Assembly (NCBI RefSeq): GCF_900104065.1
Contig: NZ_FNLC01000008.1
Span: 24,037-88,036 of the forward strand
Origin: Natronobacterium texcoconense
Lineage (GTDB): Archaea > Halobacteriota > Halobacteria > Halobacteriales > Natrialbaceae
Reading direction: 5' to 3'
Length of the DNA: 64,000 bases
This document shows, one piece after another, positions 18,486 to 26,630 of the stretch; within the stretch, counting starts at the first letter, position 1, and each line of letters begins with the position of its first letter. The notes beneath the pieces are model-generated. The model had not been told where the DNA came from. It ran no database searches and saw only the letters and a list, made by a program, of their open reading frames with translations. Both the position numbers and the translations under genes were made by a program.

Positions 18486-18765
18486 TCCTTCAGGGTCGGT
18501 CGCGGGTTGATACTCGAACGCCGGATTACTTTGTCCGTGATTATCATGTATACTGTATGCCAACAGTAACCACTCGGGGGATTCCCGATCCGGAGGATGA
18601 CGGCGCTTTCGATGACGGGCCAGCCGTTTTCGTCCCCGACAGTTCGACGCGGCACTGGCAGTGCGCTCTCCGTAACGGGCCGTGGATGGCTCGCTCGAAC
18701 GGCTCGGGCGTTCTGCCGACATCGGATACGCTTCCGGCGCGATGGGCTGCAGGTGGCGATGGCGC
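18486..18765. promoter_or_regulatory. Upstream region of the first acyl-CoA ligase
   Basis: 280 bases with no supportable gene. It includes an AT-rich patch at 18523-18560 with CATGTATACTGTATG (18546-18560), which contains GTATAC. Related CATAC/GTATAC sequences occur before the regulator gene (20354) and before the transporter gene (21140 and 21174), so a shared regulator is possible but unproven. Confidence 0.3.
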
Positions 18766-20322
18766 ATGAACTGGGGAACGGACCCCTACGAGTGGGTCGG
18801 TGACTGGAGTGGACGGCGTGCGGCGCTCTCGCCGGATCGCACCGCCGTCGTTGACGAAACGGTCGGCGAAGCATACACGTACGGTGATCTGGAGAACCGT
18901 GCCAACGCGACGGCGCGGCTGCTCGAGTCCGTCGGCGTCGGCGAGGGCGACCGCGTCGCGGTCGTCTCCCGGAATCGGGTCGAGCCGTTCGACCTCTTCT
19001 TCGCGACGGGAAAGCTTGGAGCGATCCTCGCGCCGCTTTCCTACCGGCTGGCACCGCCGGAACTCGGGGAGTTGCTCGACCTCGTCCAACCCCGATTGCT
19101 GGTCATCGAGTCGCCGTTCGTCGAGCGCGTCGAGCACGCCCTGGCACGTGCCGATGTCGATCCAGTCGTCGTCGAGCTAGCTGGCGACGAGATCGCAGGT
19201 GGCTGGGAGTTGTTCGCGGAGAACGTCCCGGACGACGAGTCACCGGTCGAGACGGCCCGCACGTCGCTGTCGGATCCACACCTCCTGTTGCACACGGGTG
19301 GTTCGACGGGGACGCCCAAGGAGACCACGGTCACTCACGGCTCGATCTACTGGAACTCGTTCAACACGATTACAGCGTGGGGGCTTCGCGACGACGACGT
19401 CGCGCCGATGGTGTTCCCGCTGTTCCACACCGGCGGCTGGAACGTGCTTACGCTCCCGTTTTTCAACATGGGTGGAACGCTGCTCGTCGACCGGGAGGTC
19501 GAGCCGGATCGCGTCTTGGAACAGATCGACCGCCACGGTGCGACCGTTCTGGTCGCAGTTCCGGCAGTCCTGCGGACGATGGCCCGCCACGACGCCTGGG
19601 AGGGGACGGATCTCTCGACGCTGCGATTCGTCAAGAGCGGCGGCGGCCCCTGTCGTGATGCCATCGTGCGTGCGTGGCGCGAGCGCGGCGTCGAGTTCTC
19701 CCAGGGCTATGGCCTGACCGAGTGTGGGCCGAACAACTTCGCGATGCCGGACGAGTGGGAACCCGAGAAGGTCGCCAGCGTCGGCAAACCCGTCATGTGC
19801 GCGGACGTCCGCGTCGTCGACGACGAGGGGCGGCCGCTCGAGAGCGGCGAAATTGGCGAACTCGAACTCGCCGGCCCCCACGCTGCCACGGAGTACTGGG
19901 GCGACTCGGGAGCGGGCGAAGAGACGTTCGAGGACGGCTGGGTGTCGACGGGTGATCTTGCTCGCCGCGACGAGGACGGCTTCTACCACATCGAGGGCCG
20001 CAAGAAGAACATGTTCGTCAGCGGCGGTGAGAACGTCTACCCACCGGAGGTCGAGGACGAAATCGCGGATCATCCGGCCGTCTCCGAGGCGATCGTGATC
20101 GGCGTTCCAGACGACCAGTGGGGCACCGTCGGGAAGGCAGTAGTCGAACTCGCCGACGACGTCTCGTTCACGCTCGAGGACCTCGAGGTCCACCTCGATG
20201 GGCGTCTCGCCCGCTTCAAGATCCCGAAGTACCTCGCGTTCGTCGACGAGATGCCGACGAGTGGGCCGTCGAAACTCGACCGGACAGCCATCAAAGAACG
20301 GTTCGGCGAACAGTCGGAATAA
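18766..20322 (+). CDS. Acyl-CoA synthetase (AMP-forming), first copy in locus
   Basis: 518 residues from ATG 18766 (MNWGTDPYEWVGDWSGRRAAL). Adenylation motif LLHTGGSTGTPKETTVTH near 170; YGLTECGPNN near 315; STGDLARRDEDGFYHIEGRKKNMFVSGGENVYPPEVE near 405, the hinge region; and the catalytic Lys in GPSKLDRTAIKERFG near the end. It activates a carboxylic acid with ATP and CoA; the chain length or ring cannot be read. It lies upstream of the regulator and the ABC importer on the same strand, and is paralogous to the ligase at the far end of the importer. Confidence 0.9.
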   Translation: MNWGTDPYEWVGDWSGRRAALSPDRTAVVDETVGEAYTYGDLENRANATARLLESVGVGEGDRVAVVSRNRVEPFDLFFATGKLGAILAPLSYRLAPPELGELLDLVQPRLLVIESPFVERVEHALARADVDPVVVELAGDEIAGGWELFAENVPDDESPVETARTSLSDPHLLLHTGGSTGTPKETTVTHGSIYWNSFNTITAWGLRDDDVAPMVFPLFHTGGWNVLTLPFFNMGGTLLVDREVEPDRVLEQIDRHGATVLVAVPAVLRTMARHDAWEGTDLSTLRFVKSGGGPCRDAIVRAWRERGVEFSQGYGLTECGPNNFAMPDEWEPEKVASVGKPVMCADVRVVDDEGRPLESGEIGELELAGPHAATEYWGDSGAGEETFEDGWVSTGDLARRDEDGFYHIEGRKKNMFVSGGENVYPPEVEDEIADHPAVSEAIVIGVPDDQWGTVGKAVVELADDVSFTLEDLEVHLDGRLARFKIPKYLAFVDEMPTSGPSKLDRTAIKERFGEQSE

Positions 20323-20350
20323 TTGGATTACTGACCGACAAAGACAAGTG

Positions 20351-20392
20351 ATGACATACCAAATACAGTACGAACAGTACGATCGTCCATGA
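20351..20392 (+). other. Possible 13-codon leader ORF before the HTH-10 regulator
   Basis: ATG 20351 opens MTYQIQYEQYDRP and its TGA overlaps the ATG of the regulator (ATGA). The peptide's EQYDRP resembles MEQYDCPF at residues 8-15 of the regulator, because a 17-base segment (20372-20388) is repeated at 20413-20429 with three mismatches. It may be a coupled leader peptide or debris of a partial duplication. Confidence 0.3.
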
Positions 20393-21090
20393 TGGACATT
20401 ACCCTGGATATGGAGCAGTACGACTGTCCGTTCATCGATACGACGGACGATCACGACGTGTCGTTTACTACGCTCCACTGGAAGTTCGACTCCCACCAGC
20501 GGGAACTCGAGACGCGGATGGTCGTCGAGGGGGAGAGTCGAGAGACACTCGAGTCGGGGCTGTCGGCAGTACAGGAACACCACAACATGTGCGAGTGTGC
20601 CCTGTTCAAGAAGCGCGACGATACCGCCGTCATCAGGACTGTTATCGGCGAGACGGATGCGATGGGCGTCATCCGGAACAATGGGGGGTACGTCACCGGT
20701 CCCTTCCACATCGAAGACGGTCGCGAACGCTGGGAGGTCGGGTTCGACGACGACGAGACGGCCGACGACGCGCTGGCCGAACTCGAGGTCAACAACGAGT
20801 TCGACGTCGAATCGCGGACCTCAGTCGCGTTCGACGACGCCGCCGACGTGATCGAACACGTCGGAGCGGCGAGCGAACTGCTCGAGGGCTGTCGCTCGCT
20901 CTCGGCGGTCGAACGCGAGACGCTGACGGTGGCGGCACGGAAGGGCTACTTCGACCAGCCGCGTGGCGCGACCCTGCAGATGCTCGCCGAGGAGTTCGAC
21001 GTCTCCGATACGGCGGTCTCGAAGAACGTCCGCCGGGCCGAACGGAAGGTGCTTCGACGGGTCGTAGAGGCACTCGAGTCGATCGAGTAG
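20389..21090 (+). CDS. Bat-type HTH-10 transcriptional regulator
   Basis: 233 residues; a second ATG follows immediately at 20392. The N-terminal 165 residues form the sensor-like half (DHDVSFTTLHWKFDSHQREL, HHNMCECALFKKRDDTAVI). The C-terminal helix-turn-helix is bacterio-opsin-activator type: LSAVERETLTVAARKGYFDQPRGATLQMLAEEFDVSDTAVSKNVRRAERKVLRRVV, the HTH_10 pattern. It probably senses a small molecule and controls the surrounding ligase and importer genes. The Cys pair in MCECALF is a candidate ligand or redox site, by inference. Confidence 0.9.
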   Translation: MMDITLDMEQYDCPFIDTTDDHDVSFTTLHWKFDSHQRELETRMVVEGESRETLESGLSAVQEHHNMCECALFKKRDDTAVIRTVIGETDAMGVIRNNGGYVTGPFHIEDGRERWEVGFDDDETADDALAELEVNNEFDVESRTSVAFDDAADVIEHVGAASELLEGCRSLSAVERETLTVAARKGYFDQPRGATLQMLAEEFDVSDTAVSKNVRRAERKVLRRVVEALESIE

Positions 21091-21164
21091 CCACGGGGAA
21101 CGCGACGAAACGGGTCCGTAGCAACGGCTCGGCCGGGTTTGTATACCAACCCCTCTTCCCATGG

Positions 21165-21182
21165 TAGTATAACGACATACTA
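21165..21182. promoter_or_regulatory. Operator-like inverted repeat before the ABC importer
   Basis: TAGTATAACGACATACTA: perfect 6-base arms with a 6-base spacer, ending 8 bases before the ATG of the binding-protein gene. It therefore overlaps the expected initiation region and would suit repression. The HTH-10 protein encoded just upstream is the obvious candidate. Confidence 0.5.
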
Positions 21183-21190
21183 TTCCTAAT

Positions 21191-22555
21191 ATGGGATATG
21201 ATACCACCCGGCGCGAGACGCTGAAAGGAACAGGGGCGCTAACCGCGGTCGGCATCGCTTCGCTGGCTGGCTGTCTCGACGACGGTGGAGTCGCTGGCGA
21301 CGATCCGGCCGACGAGACGCTGACGATCGGTGCGATCCAGCCAGTGTCGGGGGAGCTCGAGTACTACGGCCAGATCAGCCTGATGGGGTTCTATTCGGGG
21401 CTGGCCTACAAGTACGACCTCGATCCGGTCGAGGGAATGACGACGGGGACGTACGAACTCGACCCAGAGGACGGACCGACGTTCGAGATCATCGTCCAGG
21501 ACACGGAGTTCGCCCCGGACACGGCACAGCGAGTCGCTGAAGACCTCGTCGTCGACGAGGAAATCGACGTGCTGTTCGGCGCGTCGTCTTCCGACGCCGC
21601 CCGGCAGATCATCCCGAACGTCGTCGACGAGGCGGAGATCCCGTACATCGTCGGCCCGGCCGCCGACGGCGACATCACCGTCTCCGGCGATCACTGTCAC
21701 GAACTGGCCTTCCGGGCGAGCGAACACACTGCGATGGACGCCCGCGCGGGCGGCCGGTACGTCGCCGAACAGGGCGACATCTCGACGGTCGCGATCTTTG
21801 CTGCGGAGGGAGCGTTCGGAGAGGGCGTCGCGAACAACTACCAGGAGGTACTCGAGGAGCACGACGTCGAAGTGCTCGAGCCGCGGTTCGTCGAACAGGG
21901 GTACAGCGAGTTCGAAGGGATGTTCGACGAGGCGATCGAGCAGGGGGCCGACGGCGTCGTCGGCGGCTTCACGTTCGCGACGCTTCCCGAGTTCCTCCCG
22001 ACGGCGATGAACTACGACGAAGTCCAGGCGTTCGGCGGCTTCGCCGAACTCGTCACGACCCAGATTACGGGCCAGACTGTCGAGGCCGTCCTCGGCGAGG
22101 ACTTCACGGCCGAAGACATCGAGGAGGCCGGACTCGGACCGTTCACGACGCGATACCACTGGAATCAGTACGACAACCCGATCAACGACGAGTTCGTCGA
22201 CCTCCACGTCGACGCCTACGACCAGGTACCGGACCTGTTCAGCGCCGGTACCTTCGTCGGCGCATCGGCGCTCGTTCAGGCGATCGAGGAGACGGGATCG
22301 ACGAACGGCGACGACATCGCCGATGCGATGCGCGGAATGACCGTCACGGACACCCCGAAAGGTGAGAACGCCTACACCTTCCAGGAGCACAACAACCAGG
22401 CCGCCTCCGAGATGACCGTCGCCTGGCCCGTCCCGACCAGCGAGGAGTACGAGGACACCTGGGACGCCGCCGTGATGCCCGGCGAACCGGTCGAGACCTA
22501 CGAACCCGAGGACGTGATGGTGCCGACCGACGAAGCGACCTGCGATCTGGGGTGA
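21191..22555 (+). CDS. Branched-chain amino acid-type ABC transporter substrate-binding lipoprotein
   Basis: 454 residues. The N-terminus TTRRETLKGTGALTAVGIASLAGCLDD is a Tat signal with a lipobox (LAGC, Cys about 28), so it is exported folded and lipid-anchored. The rest is a Peripla_BP_6 (LivK) fold: LTIGAIQPVSGELEYYGQ, DTEFAPDTAQRVAEDLVVDEEIDVLFGASSSDAARQIIP, VAIFAAEGAFGEGVANNYQEVLEEHDVEVLEPRF, and a C-terminal YTFQEHNNQAASEMTVAWPVP. Binding specificity is unknown; the flanking acyl-CoA ligases argue for a carboxylic acid rather than an amino acid. First gene of a five-gene importer. Confidence 0.92.
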   Translation: MGYDTTRRETLKGTGALTAVGIASLAGCLDDGGVAGDDPADETLTIGAIQPVSGELEYYGQISLMGFYSGLAYKYDLDPVEGMTTGTYELDPEDGPTFEIIVQDTEFAPDTAQRVAEDLVVDEEIDVLFGASSSDAARQIIPNVVDEAEIPYIVGPAADGDITVSGDHCHELAFRASEHTAMDARAGGRYVAEQGDISTVAIFAAEGAFGEGVANNYQEVLEEHDVEVLEPRFVEQGYSEFEGMFDEAIEQGADGVVGGFTFATLPEFLPTAMNYDEVQAFGGFAELVTTQITGQTVEAVLGEDFTAEDIEEAGLGPFTTRYHWNQYDNPINDEFVDLHVDAYDQVPDLFSAGTFVGASALVQAIEETGSTNGDDIADAMRGMTVTDTPKGENAYTFQEHNNQAASEMTVAWPVPTSEEYEDTWDAAVMPGEPVETYEPEDVMVPTDEATCDLG

Positions 22556-23514
22556 GTGATCGAATGTTACTCTCGACACACGGACTCACGAAGGAGTTCG
22601 GCGGAATCACCGCCGTCGACGGCGTCGAGTTCACTCTCGAGGAAGAGGAACTCTGCTCGGTCATCGGCCCCAACGGTGCGGGGAAAACGACCTTCTTCAA
22701 CCTGCTGACGGGCGTCCTCGAGCCGACACGGGGACGGATCGAGTTCCTTCCTAAATCCGCACGGCGCGAGGCTATCGCCGATGCCCTGGCGGAAGACGAG
22801 GAACTGGCAAGCAGGTTCGAGACCGAGGCGGAACTCGCCGGAGCGATCGAAGCCGGTGACGTCTCGAGCGACGTCGTCGATCCCTGGCTCGAACCGGTAG
22901 ACGTCACCGGCGCTTCGCCCCACGAGACGGCGTTGCTGGGGATCCACCGCTCGTACCAGGTGACGAATATTTTTCCAACCGTTTCGGTTCTCGAGAACGT
23001 CCGCATCGCTGTCCAGGCCCACCAGGGGAACGACTCCTGGCGGTTCTGGCGAAACGTCAACGCCTTCGACGACCACATAGCGGAGGCCGAGTCGATCTTG
23101 GAGCGGATCGGACTCCTCGAGTACGCCGACGAACCCGCCGAGAACCTCAGTCACGGCGAGAAACGCAACCTCGAGATCGGCATCGCGCTGGCCGGCGACC
23201 CCGACGTATTGCTGCTCGACGAACCGACGGCAGGCGTCTCGAGCGAAGACGTCGATCGCGTGACTGACATCATCGAAGACGTCGCCAGCGATCACGCCGT
23301 CATGCTGATCGAGCACAACATGGACGTCGTCATGGGGATCAGCGACCGGGTCGCGGTGCTCAACCAGGGCGAACTCATCGCCCAGGGCGAACCCGAAGAG
23401 ATCCGCCAGAGCGAGGCGGTCCAGCGGGCCTACCTCGGCGGCTACGAGGGCGACGGCTCCTCGACTGCGGCCGCGACCGACGGCGGATCCGATCGGGAGG
23501 TGTCCGCGGGATGA
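22552..23514 (+). CDS. ABC transporter ATP-binding protein, LivG type, with insertion
   Basis: 320 residues from a GTG that overlaps the previous stop (GTGA); ATG 22564 is an alternative. Walker A GPNGAGKTTF near 39-48, Q-loop HRSYQVTNIFPTVSVLENV, signature NLSHGEKRNLEIG near 205, Walker B VLLLDEPTAG. Compared with usual LivG (about 250), there is a roughly 50-residue acidic helical insertion after RIEF (residues about 66-116) and a low-complexity tail of about 25 residues. The reading frame and codon use stay normal through the insertion, so it is not a frameshift. Confidence 0.93.
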   Translation: MSDRMLLSTHGLTKEFGGITAVDGVEFTLEEEELCSVIGPNGAGKTTFFNLLTGVLEPTRGRIEFLPKSARREAIADALAEDEELASRFETEAELAGAIEAGDVSSDVVDPWLEPVDVTGASPHETALLGIHRSYQVTNIFPTVSVLENVRIAVQAHQGNDSWRFWRNVNAFDDHIAEAESILERIGLLEYADEPAENLSHGEKRNLEIGIALAGDPDVLLLDEPTAGVSSEDVDRVTDIIEDVASDHAVMLIEHNMDVVMGISDRVAVLNQGELIAQGEPEEIRQSEAVQRAYLGGYEGDGSSTAAATDGGSDREVSAG

Positions 23515-24215
23515 GCGATCCGTTGCTCGAACTCGAGGGTGTTCACACCTACTACGGCGAGAGCCACGTCCTCCAGGGCGTCGACCTCACGGTCGAGGAG
23601 GGCGAGATCGTCGCTCTGATCGGGCGCAACGGCGTCGGGAAGACGACGACGCTGCGATCGATCCTGCAACTGACGCCGCCTCGAGAGGGAAGCGTCCGGT
23701 TCCGAGGCGAGGATGTCACCGGCGAGAGCACCCACGAGGTCGCCGATCGTGGCATCGGCTGGGTGCCCGAGGAACGGCGGATGTTCGGCTACCTCACCGT
23801 CGAGGAGAACGTCCGCGTCTCCGTCGGTCCCGACCAGGAGTACGAGGCACTGCGGGAGTACGTCTTCGACCTGTTCCCCGACCTCGAAAAGTTTCGGGAG
23901 AAAGAGGCCCGGAACCTGAGCGGCGGGCAACAGCAGATGCTCGCGATCGCACGCGGCATGGTCGGCGACAACGACCTGCTGCTGGTCGACGAACCCAGCG
24001 AGGGACTCGCACCGATGATCGTCGACCAGGTCGTCGAGGCGCTCCGTGAGGCATCGGAGGAGACGACGATGATCCTCGTCGAACAGAACTTCCCGCTGGC
24101 GATGGACCTCGCCGACAGGTTCTACCTGCTCGATCACGGCACCGTCGTCGAGTCGGGAACGACCGACGGCGTCACCGCCGACGACGAACGAATCCGGAGG
24201 TATCTGTCAGCATGA
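23511..24215 (+). CDS. ABC transporter ATP-binding protein, LivF type
   Basis: 234 residues, overlapping the previous gene by four bases. Walker A GRNGVGKTTT near 39-48, LivF-type GIGWVPEERRMFGYLTVEENV, signature NLSGGQQQMLAIARG near 135, Walker B LLLVDEPSEGLAP, and H-loop replaced by MILVEQNF, as usual in LivF. It pairs with the LivG-type protein to form the ATPase dimer of the importer. Confidence 0.94.
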   Translation: MSDPLLELEGVHTYYGESHVLQGVDLTVEEGEIVALIGRNGVGKTTTLRSILQLTPPREGSVRFRGEDVTGESTHEVADRGIGWVPEERRMFGYLTVEENVRVSVGPDQEYEALREYVFDLFPDLEKFREKEARNLSGGQQQMLAIARGMVGDNDLLLVDEPSEGLAPMIVDQVVEALREASEETTMILVEQNFPLAMDLADRFYLLDHGTVVESGTTDGVTADDERIRRYLSA

Positions 24216-25237
24216 CCGGAAGCGTACTCCTCTCGGAAACACCGCTTCTCGTCGACGCTATTGGGCGGTTCGTCCAGCCCGACACCATCGCACGCATCCT
24301 CATCGAAGGACTCGGAAAGGCGGCGATCTACTTCATCATCGCCGTCGGCCTGACGCTCGTGTTCGGACTCATGGGCGTGCTCAACTTCGCCCACGGCGCG
24401 TTCGCGATGCTCGGCGCGTACGTCGGCGGCGTCCTGATGGTGCTCGCCGTCTCGAGCGGTACCGGTCCGTTCGCGCGGGTCGCGTTCTTCGTCGTCGTCG
24501 CAGCCGTCGTCTTCGCGCTCGTGACGGTCGTCGGCAGCGCGCTCGAGATCGGGCTCGTCCGGCCGATCTACGACCGGACGCCGATGTACCAGATCCTGCT
24601 GACGTTCGGCGTCGGACTCATTCTGGAGGAGGGTGCACGGATCGTCACCTCCGCCCAGGGTATCCAGCCCGAACCGACCTGGACGGGTGCGGCGGCGACG
24701 ATCCCGAGCGCACTCGAGTCGTTTTACTCGATTCTGGGTGCGAGCATCCGTGGATTCTACATGTTCGCGATCGTCGCCGGCGTCGTCGTCGCGACGGCGG
24801 TCTGGCTGTTCCTCAACCGGACGCTGTACGGCCTCTACATCCGGGCCGGCAGCGAGGACTCCGAGATGGTCGAGGCGCTCGGGATCGACGTCCGGAAGGC
24901 GTTCACCGTCGTCTTCGGGCTCGGAACCGGGCTCGCGGCCGTCGGCGGCGTCTTCCTCATGTGGGACCCTACGTGGGGGCCGAGCGTCCTGCTGAACATC
25001 GACGTGTTGCTGTACGCGTTCGTCGTGGTCGTCATCGGCGGCCTCGGCTCGTTCAAGGGGACCCTCGCTGCCGCAGTGATCGTCGGCATCGCCGACTCGT
25101 TCACGACGTGGCTGTTCAACACGGGCATCGTCGCCTTCCCGGGCTTGCCCGAAGTGACCGTCTTCGCCCTGCTGGTGATCGCACTGATCGTGCGTCCACA
25201 GGGACTGTACGGCGTCGAGGAGGTGGGTGGCCATTAG
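24212..25237 (+). CDS. ABC transporter permease, LivH type
   Basis: 341 residues with about eight membrane helices; GLTLVFGLMGVLNFAHGAFAMLGAYVGG near 48 is the LivH signature, and GLGSFKGTLAAAVIVGIADS near 275 is the conserved cytoplasmic coupling region. Overlaps livF by four bases and the next permease by eleven. Confidence 0.94.
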   Translation: MTGSVLLSETPLLVDAIGRFVQPDTIARILIEGLGKAAIYFIIAVGLTLVFGLMGVLNFAHGAFAMLGAYVGGVLMVLAVSSGTGPFARVAFFVVVAAVVFALVTVVGSALEIGLVRPIYDRTPMYQILLTFGVGLILEEGARIVTSAQGIQPEPTWTGAAATIPSALESFYSILGASIRGFYMFAIVAGVVVATAVWLFLNRTLYGLYIRAGSEDSEMVEALGIDVRKAFTVVFGLGTGLAAVGGVFLMWDPTWGPSVLLNIDVLLYAFVVVVIGGLGSFKGTLAAAVIVGIADSFTTWLFNTGIVAFPGLPEVTVFALLVIALIVRPQGLYGVEEVGGH

Positions 25238-26630
25238 CCCGAATCGTGACGAACGCGGGCGGGACGCCGTCTCGCCCGCGAGCGACGGCGGCACCGAATC
25301 CGCCTCGGCGAGCACCGACGGCGAGGAGGTCGCCGAAGGGTCGGCGTTCGCGAACCTGCTCGAGGACGGAAGCTGGGTTCGTCAGTATCTGCGCGACCAC
25401 ACGGCCCACGCGCTCGTCGTCGCGTTCTTCGTGATCTACCCGCCGCTGTACGGTGTCCTGTTGCGGCTCCCGGGGATCGACCTCGGGGTCGTTTCGTTCG
25501 CTCCGGCTGCCTTCTTCGACGCCTTCCTCCCGGGGACGACGTTCCTGATCGCAATGTTGTTCCTCGGACTGTTCGCGATGAGTTTCGACTTCATCAGCGG
25601 CTACACGGGCTACCTCTCGTTCGGCCACGCCGCGTTCTACGGTATCGGGGCGTATTTCATCGTCCTCGCGGCGAACGGACAGATTCCGGGAATCCCGGGG
25701 GGAACGCCCTTCATGATCACGATGATCATCGGTGGGATTCTCGCCGCCATCGCTGCGCTCGCGATCGGTGCGGTCTCCTTCCGGCTGACCGGCGTCTACT
25801 TCGCGATGATCACGCTCGGGTTCGCCCAGGTGCTGTACGAACTCATCCGCAACTGGGGCTACGTCGCGTCGAACCCACAGGAGGGGCCGAACATCGGCGG
25901 ACCGACGCCCGAAATCGGCGTCCCGTTCGTCGACTCGCTGTCCGTGGCGCTCGGTCGGCTCGCCGGCGACAGCTTCGAGAACGTCCTCGGACTGGGGATC
26001 GATGTCTCGGCGACGCTGACCTCCTACTACGCGATCGGGCTGATCGTCCTCCTCTGTTACTTCGCGATGCAGCGGATCATCCACTCGCCGTTCGGCCGGG
26101 TGATGATCGCCATCCGCGAGAACGAGGAACGCGCCAGAGCCGTCGGCTACAACGTATTCTGGTACAAGATGGGTGCCTTCGCCTTCAGCGCCTTCTTCGC
26201 CGCGATTGCCGGCGCACTGTTCGCCGCCTTCCGCGGTTCGGCGTCGCCCGACAACACGTTCTACTTCCTCGTCACCGCAGACGCCCTGATCGTCGCGATC
26301 ATCGGCGGTCTCGGGACGCTTGCCGGACCGTTCTTCGGCTCGGCGTTCTTCGAGTGGCTCGAGGACGTCCTCTCCTCGGAACAGGGCGGGCTCGCCCCGT
26401 ACCTCCGGGAGGGACTCCCCGAGAGCGTGTTACAGGCCGACGTCGGCGGCATCACCTTCCTCGAGGTAATCAACGCCGTCGTCGACGGGCGTAGCCAGCT
26501 GTACCTGGGTATCGTCTTCGTGTTGTTCGTGCTGTTCGTCCCCAACGGGCTGCTCGGGTCGATCCGCGATCGGCTCGGCGGCACCGTTGCGAAACGATTC
26601 CCCGACTACCTCGATCGATACCGACGATGA
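25227..26630 (+). CDS. ABC transporter permease, LivM type
   Basis: 467 residues from GTG 25227, which overlaps the previous gene by 11 bases. A 45-residue hydrophilic lead precedes the helices. GYTGYLSFGHAAFYGIGAYFIVLAANG near 130 is the LivM signature; RENEERARAVGYNVFWYKMGAFAFSAFFAAIAGALFAAF near 295 is the conserved EAA-like region. Longer than typical LivM (about 330-420) because of the lead and an extra periplasmic-side loop (GPNIGGPTPEIGVPFVDS). The start is uncertain. Confidence 0.93.
   Translation: MAISPNRDERGRDAVSPASDGGTESASASTDGEEVAEGSAFANLLEDGSWVRQYLRDHTAHALVVAFFVIYPPLYGVLLRLPGIDLGVVSFAPAAFFDAFLPGTTFLIAMLFLGLFAMSFDFISGYTGYLSFGHAAFYGIGAYFIVLAANGQIPGIPGGTPFMITMIIGGILAAIAALAIGAVSFRLTGVYFAMITLGFAQVLYELIRNWGYVASNPQEGPNIGGPTPEIGVPFVDSLSVALGRLAGDSFENVLGLGIDVSATLTSYYAIGLIVLLCYFAMQRIIHSPFGRVMIAIRENEERARAVGYNVFWYKMGAFAFSAFFAAIAGALFAAFRGSASPDNTFYFLVTADALIVAIIGGLGTLAGPFFGSAFFEWLEDVLSSEQGGLAPYLREGLPESVLQADVGGITFLEVINAVVDGRSQLYLGIVFVLFVLFVPNGLLGSIRDRLGGTVAKRFPDYLDRYRR

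Noticed and set aside
22552..23514. Frameshift or fusion in the LivG-type gene
   Set aside because: The extra 50 residues are in frame with normal codon use and the flanking motifs are intact.
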